From UBA2357 sp046295975 (lineage in GTDB: Bacteria; Pseudomonadota; Gammaproteobacteria; Burkholderiales; Rhodocyclaceae): a DNA stretch of 64,000 nt. Location of the stretch: contig JBKBMG010000027.1 of NCBI GenBank assembly GCA_046295975.1, positions 6,519 to 70,518 of the forward strand, in the 5' to 3' direction. The first letter of the stretch is position 1. Each line of letters begins with the position of its first letter. The notes under the pieces are model-generated. The model did no database searches and was not told the DNA's origin. It worked only from the letters and a program-made list of their open reading frames with translations. Shown here piece by piece: positions 49,449-57,088 of this stretch. Both the position numbers and the translations under genes were made by a program.

Positions 49449-51941
49449 TCAGGCCAGCGCACGCAGGCTCGCCAGCGGCGGACGTGCCAGCAGGCCGCGC
49501 GTCCCCAGCCAACCGCCGGCCACCACCCCGGCCGCCCCAACAACAACAGCCAGCGCCAGCGGGGCGATCCCCGGCACATAGGCCATCTTGAAAACGAAAT
49601 GCGCCAGCGCCCAACCGATGGCGCTGGCGCCCACGCCAGCGAGCACGCCGGCAACCGCGCCAAGCACCGCGAACTCCGCCAGCAAGGCATGCCGCACCTG
49701 GCTATTGCGCGCACCTAGCGTACGCAGCACGGCCAGTTCGTACTCGCGCTCGTCATGGGTGGACTGCAGCGCCGCATACAACACCACCAGCCCGGCGAGC
49801 ACCGCGAAGCCAAACACGAACTGCACGATCAGGATCAGCTTGTCGGTCATCGCCTGCACCTGGGCAAGCACCGCCGCCACATCGATCACCGACAGGTTGG
49901 GAAAGGCGTTCACCAGTTCGGCGGTGAAACGGTGATCGTCCGGCGGCAGGTGAAAACTGGTGATCAAGCTGGCCGGATCGTTTTCGAGCATGCCTTCGGC
50001 GGCGATGAAGAAGAAGTTCACCCGCATGGAGTCCCACTCCAGTTCGCGGATGCTGGTGATCGGCGCCTCGACCTCGCGACCGGACACATTGAAGCGCACG
50101 GTGTCACCGAGCTTGAGGTCGAAGGTGCGTGCCAGACCGATCTCCACCGAAAACTGGGGCGTGCGCTCGGCCGCATGCCAGCGCCCCGAACTGATCCGGT
50201 TGGCGTCGGGCAGGCGGCCACCGTAGCTGAGATTGAACTCGCGCTCGGCCAGTCGGCGGGTACGCGCATCTTCATAGGCGTCGGGGTCCACCGCCTCGCC
50301 GTTGATCGCCACCAGACGGCCACGGATCATCGGCAGGATCTCCGGTGCGTCGAAGCCCTGGGCGACGAAGAAGTCCCCCACCGCCTCGCGCTGGTCGGGC
50401 TGCATGTTGATGACGAAACGGTTGGGCGCATCCTCCGGCGTCATCTGCCGCCAGTTCTCCAGCAAATCGCCACGGATCAGCGTCAGCAACAGCAAGGCCG
50501 CCATTCCCAGGCCGAGCGCACTCGCCTGGATCACGCTGGCCCCCGTGCGCCGCCGCAGCGACGCCACCCCATAGCGCCAGCCCCCGCGAATGCCGCCGCG
50601 CTGTTTGAGCGCGCCCAGCGCGTGCAACACCCACCACGCGCCAAAGGCAAACACCCCCAGCGCCAGCGCGAAGCCCACGGCCACCATCAGCCCCAGGCGA
50701 AAGTCCGCGGCAATCCAGAAGATCAGCCCGAACAAGGCCAACGCGCCTAGCCCCCAGGCGGCACCGCTGGCCGGCTCGACGCCGATCAGTTCGCGGCGCA
50801 GCACCCGCAGCGTCGACACCTTGCCCAAACGCAACAACTGCGGCAGCACAAAACCGACCAGCAGCGCGAGCCCTACCGCCAGCCCATGGGCAAGCGGCAA
50901 CAGCGACGGCGTCGGCAGTTCCGCCGCCAGCACTTCCACCAGCACCAGCGACAAGCCCTGCTGCACACTCCAGCCCAGTGCCGTTCCGGCCAGGGCCGCG
51001 ACCACACCGAACAACACGAATTCGCCGACGATGATGCGCATCACCTGCGCCTGACGTGCCCCCAGGCAACGCATGACGGCGCAGGCGTCGAGGTGGCGCT
51101 GCATGAATCGACGCGCCGACAGACCCACCGCAACCGCCGCGAGAATCACCGCCAGGAGCGCGGCCAGCCGCAGGAAGCGCTGCGCCTGGTCGAGTGCGTT
51201 GCGCACCTCGGGCCGGGCGTTCTCGATGGTTTCCACGGCCTGGCCGCGGTCCAGGTTCTGGCGCGCCCACCGCTCGAAGGCCTCGACGTCCTGCAACTCG
51301 CCGGCGACGTGCAAACGCCAGGTGGCCCGGCTGCCTTCCACCAGCAGACCGGTGGCAGGCAGATCGGCCTCGTTGAACATCGCTCGCGGCAGCAAACTGA
51401 AGAAATTCGCACCGCGGTCGGACTCGAAGGTCACCATCGCGCCCACGGTGAACTCGACCAGCCCTAGCCCGATCTTGTCTCCAACCGCCACCCCCAGCAC
51501 CGCGAAAAGGCGCTCGTCCAGCCACACCTCGCCCGGCGAGGGCACCCGCCCGGCAGGCTCATCCGGCTGGTTGGGACCCGCCGCAATGCGCAACCCGCCG
51601 CGCAGTGGATACCCTTGCGACACCACCTTGACGCCGGCCAGTTGCGCATCCTCCTCGGTGCTCACCATGCTGGTGAACAACACCGTATCGGCGGTGTCCA
51701 GCCCCCGTCCGCGCGCCTCGTCATAGACGCGGCCATCCCACGGACGATCGGCGCGCAGCAGCAGATCGCCGCCGAGCAACTGGTTGGCCTCGCGATCCAG
51801 CCCGCGTGACACGCGGTCGGCAAGAAAGCCGACGCTGGTAAGGCTGGCTACCGCGATCACGATCGCCAGTCCCAGGAGGTGAAGTTCGCCCGCGCGAAGG
51901 TCGCGGAGCATCATGCGGAATGCGAGTGTGAGCGTTTTCAT
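49449..51941 (-). CDS. FtsX-type ABC transporter permease (YbbP-like)
   Basis: An 830-residue permease. One N-terminal membrane helix (LLGLAIVIAVASLTSVGFLA) is followed by a large periplasmic domain, a first FtsX core (about 250-370: helices LAALLAVILAAVAVGLSARR and beyond), a middle pair of helices, a second periplasmic domain and a second FtsX core (about 710-830). This matches the YbbP layout, used for lipid or effector export together with ATPase YbbA. No ATPase gene is adjacent, so the partner must lie elsewhere. Confidence 0.9.
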   Translation of the reverse strand: MKTLTLAFRMMLRDLRAGELHLLGLAIVIAVASLTSVGFLADRVSRGLDREANQLLGGDLLLRADRPWDGRVYDEARGRGLDTADTVLFTSMVSTEEDAQLAGVKVVSQGYPLRGGLRIAAGPNQPDEPAGRVPSPGEVWLDERLFAVLGVAVGDKIGLGLVEFTVGAMVTFESDRGANFFSLLPRAMFNEADLPATGLLVEGSRATWRLHVAGELQDVEAFERWARQNLDRGQAVETIENARPEVRNALDQAQRFLRLAALLAVILAAVAVGLSARRFMQRHLDACAVMRCLGARQAQVMRIIVGEFVLFGVVAALAGTALGWSVQQGLSLVLVEVLAAELPTPSLLPLAHGLAVGLALLVGFVLPQLLRLGKVSTLRVLRRELIGVEPASGAAWGLGALALFGLIFWIAADFRLGLMVAVGFALALGVFAFGAWWVLHALGALKQRGGIRGGWRYGVASLRRRTGASVIQASALGLGMAALLLLTLIRGDLLENWRQMTPEDAPNRFVINMQPDQREAVGDFFVAQGFDAPEILPMIRGRLVAINGEAVDPDAYEDARTRRLAEREFNLSYGGRLPDANRISSGRWHAAERTPQFSVEIGLARTFDLKLGDTVRFNVSGREVEAPITSIRELEWDSMRVNFFFIAAEGMLENDPASLITSFHLPPDDHRFTAELVNAFPNLSVIDVAAVLAQVQAMTDKLILIVQFVFGFAVLAGLVVLYAALQSTHDEREYELAVLRTLGARNSQVRHALLAEFAVLGAVAGVLAGVGASAIGWALAHFVFKMAYVPGIAPLALAVVVGAAGVVAGGWLGTRGLLARPPLASLRALA

Positions 51942-52023
51942 GCGCGAGTGGACGCCGCCCGGCGTCAGGGGTTCAGTTCAGAAGCGTCGATAGGCGCCGC
52001 CGTCATCGCATGCCGACGCTCGA

Positions 52024-52084
52024 CCGACGTCGATGTCGATGTCGATGTCGGATGTTGGAAACGGATGCCGGAAACCGATGTCGG
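52024..52084. repeat. Short GATGTC-type tandem repeat
   Basis: The segment between the permease and the M20 gene has GTCGAT repeated three times (52029-52046), then looser copies built on GGATG, GGAAAC and GATGTCGG. No gene is supported; it is simple sequence that may have expanded by slippage. Confidence 0.7.
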
Positions 52085-52094
52085 AAATGGCCAC

Positions 52095-53273
52095 TCAGGC
52101 GGCCGCCCCCAGGACACGGTGCACCAGACCGACCCAGTATGCGGCACCGAGCGGGAGGATGTCGTCGTTGAAGTCATAGCGCGGGTTGTGCAGCATGCAG
52201 CCGCCCTCGCCCGCGCCGTTGCCTATCCATACATAACAGCCCGGCTTCTGCTGCAGGAAGAAGGCGAAATCCTCCGCCCCCATGCTGGGCCGCATGTCGC
52301 GCACCACCTGCTCGGGCCCCACCAGTGTGCCGGCAACCTCGGCACACAGCGCCGCCTCGGCGGCGGTGTTGACCGTCGGCGGATAGCCACGGCGGTACTC
52401 GAAGCTGACCTCCACGCCAAAGGCCGCCGCAATACCGGCGCACAGCTCGCGCAGGCGCTGCTCGACGCGCATCTGCACCGCCGTGCTGAAGGCCCTGACC
52501 GTGCCTGCCAGCCGCGCCCGGTCGGGAATCACGTTGTAGGCCTCGCCGGCATTGAACATGGTGGTCGAAACCACGGCCGCATCGAGCGGATCCAGGCTGC
52601 GGCTGGTGATGGTCTGGATGGCCTGCACCAGGGCCGCGGCGGCGACCACCGGATCGGTGCCCAGATGGGGCATCGCGGCATGGGCGCCATGCCCCAGCAC
52701 CTCGATGTCGAAGCGGTCGGCGCTGGCCATTGCCGGACCGGTGTGCACCGCGAAACGCCCCGGTTCCAGCCCCGGCCAATTGTGCATGCCGAAGATGGAC
52801 TCCATCGGAAAACGCTCGAACAAGCCGTCCTCCATCATCGCCCGCGCGCCGGCCTCGCCCTCCTCGGCGGGCTGGAACACCAGGTACACGGTGCCGTCGA
52901 AATCGCGCCGTTCGGCCAGAACCTGGGCCGCGCCGAGCAGCATGGTGGTGTGGCCGTCGTGGCCGCAGGCATGCATCCGCCCCGCATGGCGAGAGTGATG
53001 CTCGAAGTCGTTGCGTTCCTGCATCGGCAACGCGTCCATGTCGGCGCGCAGGCCGATCGCCCGCAGGCTCTTGCCCTTGCCTCTCACCACCCCGACCACG
53101 CCGGTGCGGCCGATGCCGCAATGCACCTCCAGCCCCAGTGCGGCCAGATGACTGGCCACCAGTTCGGCAGTGCGGTGTTCCTCGAAAGCCAGTTCCGGAT
53201 GGGCGTGAATGTCACGGCGTATGCCGGTCAGCGCCGCTTTGCGCGCCGATAGCGCATGGAGTGCGTCGTTCAT
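52095..53273 (-). CDS. M20 family amidohydrolase (hippurate-hydrolase-like)
   Basis: Zinc/manganese-type peptidase/amidase. From the ATG at 53273 (MNDALHALSARKAALTGIRR) the product has 392 residues with IRADMDALPM (close to LRADMDALP), the metal motif HACGHDGHTTMLLGAA, FQPAEEGEAGARAM with the catalytic Glu, and MGAEDFAFF near the end. Substrates of this group are N-acylated amino acids such as hippurate, indole-acetyl-amino acids or N-acetyl amino acids. The frame is open far upstream but without homology. Confidence 0.9.
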   Translation of the reverse strand: MNDALHALSARKAALTGIRRDIHAHPELAFEEHRTAELVASHLAALGLEVHCGIGRTGVVGVVRGKGKSLRAIGLRADMDALPMQERNDFEHHSRHAGRMHACGHDGHTTMLLGAAQVLAERRDFDGTVYLVFQPAEEGEAGARAMMEDGLFERFPMESIFGMHNWPGLEPGRFAVHTGPAMASADRFDIEVLGHGAHAAMPHLGTDPVVAAAALVQAIQTITSRSLDPLDAAVVSTTMFNAGEAYNVIPDRARLAGTVRAFSTAVQMRVEQRLRELCAGIAAAFGVEVSFEYRRGYPPTVNTAAEAALCAEVAGTLVGPEQVVRDMRPSMGAEDFAFFLQQKPGCYVWIGNGAGEGGCMLHNPRYDFNDDILPLGAAYWVGLVHRVLGAAA

Positions 53274-53645
53274 GTTCTGGAGTCTCTGCTGAAGAAGTAC
53301 GCCTGTCGGAAGACCAGTTGCGCCGACGGACGTTCCGGGGGGTTGCGGCCGGTTCCGCGGCTGGTACCTCGGATCAACCGCGCCATGCGCGGTCACCGGG
53401 CGACACGCCATGGCGACAGTGTATCGGTGAAGCCATGGAAGGTCGAACGGTGCGCGGCTGGCCCGGTCGGACGCCACATGGGTGCGCCATGCGGCCAGTC
53501 ATGCCCCGAAATCGGGCATAACCGGCCCGTCGACCAGGGGTGGCCGCTACCGCCTCAGCCCATCGCGAAGGCATGCAACAATCGGCGCATACTCTGGCGC
53601 GGGATTTGCTGGCCGTACCGGAAACCACACCCCCGGGGGAAAGAG
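53274..53645. other. 372-base intergenic region before the transglutaminase operon
   Basis: Divergent spacer between the M20 hydrolase and the operon. A stem ATGCC(C)CGA/TCGGGCAT lies at 53501-53519 and may be an operator or hairpin. A CATACT box (53588-53593) lacks a good -35. I see no other gene and cannot assign the operon promoter. Confidence 0.4.
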
Positions 53646-56600
53646 ATGTCGATTCACGTCGCGCTACACCACCTTACCCGCTACACCTACGACCGACCGA
53701 TCCACCTCGGCCCCCAGGTGGTGCGCCTGCGCCCGGCGCCGCACAGCCGCACCCGCATCCTCAGCTATTCGCTCAAGGTGCTGCCGCAGCAGCACTTCAT
53801 CAACTGGCAGCAAGACCCCCAGTCCAACTATCTTGCACGGCTCGCCTTCCCCGAGCGCACCACCGAGTTCTGCGTCGAGATCGACCTGGTCGCCGAGATG
53901 GCGGTCATCAACCCCTTCGACTTCTTTCTCGAACCCTATGCGGAGCATTTCCCGTTCGAATACGAAGGGTGGCAACGCGACGAACTCGCGCCCTACTTCA
54001 AGAAGCTACCGCTCACCGAGCGTTTTGCTGCCTACCTCGCCCGCATCGATCGGAGCGAGAAGCGCAGCGTGGATTTCCTGGTCGGGCTCAACTACGAGTT
54101 GTTCAAGCACATCGACTACCTGATCCGCCTCGAGCCCGGCGTGCAGGCCCCGGAGGAAACGCTGGAGAAGCGCTCCGGCTCGTGCCGCGACTCAGCCTGG
54201 TTGCTGGTGCAGTTGCTGCGCCACCTGGGACTGGCGGCACGCTTCGTGTCGGGCTATCTCATCCAGCTCAAGGCCGACGTGAAGTCATTGGACGGTCCGT
54301 CCGGCCCCGAAGCCGACTTCACCGACCTGCATGCCTGGTGCGAGGTTTACCTTCCGGGCGCGGGCTGGATCGGCCTGGACCCGACCTCCGGTCTGTTCGC
54401 TGGCGAAGGCCATATCCCACTCGCCTGCTCGCCCGACCCCTTTTCCGCCGCGCCGGTGTCCGGCCGGTTGGACAAATGCGAAGTGAGCTTCGAGCATGAG
54501 ATGTCGGTTAGCCGCATCTGGGAAGCGCCGCGTGTCACCAAGCCCTATACCGATGCCCAGTGGCACGAGATCGAATCCCTGGGCCACGACATCGACCGCC
54601 GCCTGGCGGCGATGGACGTGCGACTGACCCAGGGCGGCGAGCCCACTTTCGTCGCCGTGGACGACCCCGATGGTACCGAATGGAACACCGACGCCCTCGG
54701 CCCGACCAAGAAGCACTTGTCCGCCGACCTCTACCATCGCCTGCGCGACAAGTACGGCCCCCACAGCCTGGTACATTTCGGCCAGGGCAAATGGTACCCC
54801 GGCGAACAGCTGCCGCGCTGGTCGCTCAACTGCTTCTGGCGCAAGGACGGCGAACCGATCTGGAGCCGCCCCGAGCTGATCGCCGACGAAGCTCGCCCCG
54901 GTTCGGCCGACGCAGCCGTGGCGGACCGCTTCCTGCGCGATCTCGCCGACCGCCTGGGGCTGGACGCGCAACACATCTTCCCCGCCTACGAAGACGTCTT
55001 CTACTACCTGTGGCGCGAACGCCGCCTGCCTGCCAACGTCGATCCCCTGGACGCCCGCCTGGACGATCCGATGGAGCGCGAACGTCTGATGCGGGTGTTT
55101 ACCCAGGGGTTGTCGGACGTGGTCGGCCATGTGCTGCCGATCGGCCGCAACCCGCACAGCGGGGCATGGCAGACCGGGTCTTGGTTTCTGCGTGCGGAGC
55201 GCTGCTACCTCGTTCCCGGCGATTCGCCGATGGGCTACCGCCTGCCGCTGGATTCCCTGCCATGGGTGAGCAAGAGCGATTACCCCTGGGTGCATCAACC
55301 CGACCCCTTCGAGCAGTTCCGGCCGCTGCCCTCGCATACCGCAATCCGTCAGCAGTTCGGTCCGGGCGGCGCGCCCCAAAGCCGGGCGGCCGCGCGCACC
55401 AACGGTCCGGCCCACCGTTTCGGCAAGCGGGGCTACGCCGACGCCGCAGCGGGCGATGCGCCAACCGCCGACGCCCAGGGCAAGGTCGTGCCGCTGCGCG
55501 CTCCGGAGTCCAAGGAATCCGCCGCCTGGATCACGCGTACCGCAATATGTGCGCAGGCGCGCGAGGGCGTGCTGTATCTGTTCATGCCTCCCACGGAAAA
55601 CCTGGAGGACTATCTGGAGATCGTTGCCGCGGTCGAAGCCACCGCCGCCGCGCTCGACCAACCGGTGATGTTCGAAGGTTATGAACCGCCGCGCGATCCC
55701 CGTCTGACGCACTTCCGCATCACGCCCGACCCCGGCGTGGTCGAAGTGAACATCCATCCGGCGGCGGACTGGGACGAGCTGGTCGACCAGACCACGCATT
55801 TGTACGAGGCCGCTCACGAGTCGCGTCTGACTTCCGAGAAGTTCATGGTCGATGGACGCCACTCCGGCACCGGTGGCGGCAACCATTTCGTGCTCGGTGG
55901 CGCCAGCCCGGCCGACTCCCCGTTCCTGCGCCGCCCCGACCTGCTGCGCAGCCTGGTGAGCTACTGGCACAACCACCCCAGCCTGTCCTATCTGTTCTCC
56001 GGCATGTTCATCGGCCCCACCTCGCAGGCGCCGCGCATCGACGAGGCGCGCGACGACACGGTGCACGAGATCGAGATCGCCTTCCGCGAAGTCGATCGGC
56101 TGCGCACCCATCTCAGCGACGGCTGCCCGCCGTGGCTGGTGGACCGGCTGTTCCGCAACCTGCTCGTCGACGTCACCGGCAATACCCATCGCGCCGAATT
56201 CTGCATAGACAAACTGTATTCCCCCGACGGCCCGGCCGGCCGCCTGGGGCTGCTCGAGCTGCGCGCCTTCGAAATGCCGCCGCACGCACGCATGAGCCTC
56301 ACCCAGCAATTGCTGCTGCGCGCCCTGGTGGCACGTTTCTGGGACAACCCGTACGCTCCGCCGCGGCTCACCCGCTGGGGCACTGAGCTGCACGACCGCT
56401 TCCTGCTGCCGCACTTTGTATGGCAGGACTTCGAGGACATCGTCGCCGAACTGCAGGCCGCCGGCTACCCGATCAAGGCGGAGTGGTTCGCGCCGCACCT
56501 GGAGTTCCGCTTTCCGAAGTATGGCGATTACACCGTCAAGGGCATGGAGCTCGAACTGCGCGCGGCGCTGGAACCCTGGCACGTAATGGGCGAAGAAGGC

Positions 56601-57050
56601 GCGCCCGGCGGCACCGCGCGCTACGTCGATTCATCCCTGGAGCGGGTTCAGGTCAGGGTCCGCGGCGTCGCCCCCGATCGCTACCGCGTCACCTGCAACG
56701 GTGTGCCGGTGCCGCTTCAGCCCACCGGCACACAGGGCGAGTTCGTCGCCGGCGTGCGCTACCGCGCCTGGCAGCCGTCATCCTGCCTCCACCCCACCAT
56801 CGGGGTGCACGGCCCGCTGGTGTTCGATCTGGTCGACACCTGGATGAACAAAAGCCTGGGCGGTTGCCAGTACCATGTCGCGCATCCGGGTGGGCGCAGC
56901 TTCGAAACCCGCCCGGTAAACGCTTTCGAGGCCGAAAGCCGACGGCTGGCGCGCTACTTCCGCATCGGCCACACACCGGGACGCATGGTCATCGGGGAAC
57001 CCCGCATTAACCGTGAATTCCCATTTACGCTAGACTTGCGCCACTACTGA
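53646..57050 (+). CDS. Transglutaminase-like protein with DUF2126 domain
   Basis: A 1134-residue protein from the ATG at 53646 (MSIHVALHHLTRYTYDRPIH), with AAAGAG just upstream. Residues 1-100 are the bacterial transglutaminase N-terminal region, and 110-250 the core with the papain-like triad Cys180 (KRSGSCRDS), His229 (DLHAWCEVY) and Asp245 (IGLDPTSG). The remaining 850 residues form the DUF2126 domain of unknown fold and role. It heads a five-gene operon with an ATP-grasp/alpha-E protein, a pairing predicted in comparative-genomics work to make or process peptides. An in-frame start at 53256 is open but only noise upstream. Confidence 0.93.
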   Translation: MSIHVALHHLTRYTYDRPIHLGPQVVRLRPAPHSRTRILSYSLKVLPQQHFINWQQDPQSNYLARLAFPERTTEFCVEIDLVAEMAVINPFDFFLEPYAEHFPFEYEGWQRDELAPYFKKLPLTERFAAYLARIDRSEKRSVDFLVGLNYELFKHIDYLIRLEPGVQAPEETLEKRSGSCRDSAWLLVQLLRHLGLAARFVSGYLIQLKADVKSLDGPSGPEADFTDLHAWCEVYLPGAGWIGLDPTSGLFAGEGHIPLACSPDPFSAAPVSGRLDKCEVSFEHEMSVSRIWEAPRVTKPYTDAQWHEIESLGHDIDRRLAAMDVRLTQGGEPTFVAVDDPDGTEWNTDALGPTKKHLSADLYHRLRDKYGPHSLVHFGQGKWYPGEQLPRWSLNCFWRKDGEPIWSRPELIADEARPGSADAAVADRFLRDLADRLGLDAQHIFPAYEDVFYYLWRERRLPANVDPLDARLDDPMERERLMRVFTQGLSDVVGHVLPIGRNPHSGAWQTGSWFLRAERCYLVPGDSPMGYRLPLDSLPWVSKSDYPWVHQPDPFEQFRPLPSHTAIRQQFGPGGAPQSRAAARTNGPAHRFGKRGYADAAAGDAPTADAQGKVVPLRAPESKESAAWITRTAICAQAREGVLYLFMPPTENLEDYLEIVAAVEATAAALDQPVMFEGYEPPRDPRLTHFRITPDPGVVEVNIHPAADWDELVDQTTHLYEAAHESRLTSEKFMVDGRHSGTGGGNHFVLGGASPADSPFLRRPDLLRSLVSYWHNHPSLSYLFSGMFIGPTSQAPRIDEARDDTVHEIEIAFREVDRLRTHLSDGCPPWLVDRLFRNLLVDVTGNTHRAEFCIDKLYSPDGPAGRLGLLELRAFEMPPHARMSLTQQLLLRALVARFWDNPYAPPRLTRWGTELHDRFLLPHFVWQDFEDIVAELQAAGYPIKAEWFAPHLEFRFPKYGDYTVKGMELELRAALEPWHVMGEEGAPGGTARYVDSSLERVQVRVRGVAPDRYRVTCNGVPVPLQPTGTQGEFVAGVRYRAWQPSSCLHPTIGVHGPLVFDLVDTWMNKSLGGCQYHVAHPGGRSFETRPVNAFEAESRRLARYFRIGHTPGRMVIGEPRINREFPFTLDLRHY

Positions 57051-57073
57051 CCATCGAGGCCGCTCCACATTTC

Positions 57074-57082
57074 GGGGGGGGG
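57074..57082 (+). repeat. G9 homopolymer just before the ATP-grasp gene
   Basis: Nine consecutive G residues end six bases before the ATG at 57089, in the place of the ribosome-binding site. Length changes would alter the Shine-Dalgarno spacing, so this may be a slippage-prone tuning site. It could also be prone to sequencing error. Confidence 0.7.
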
Positions 57083-57088
57083 TTCTGC

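Noticed and set aside
52024..52084. CRISPR array
   Set aside because: The repeats are six bases long without spacers; this is simple sequence.
54285..56582. A 765-residue minus-strand open frame inside the DUF2126 gene
   Set aside because: A GC-rich shadow of the true gene; it has no recognised domain and lies wholly antisense to a well-supported protein.
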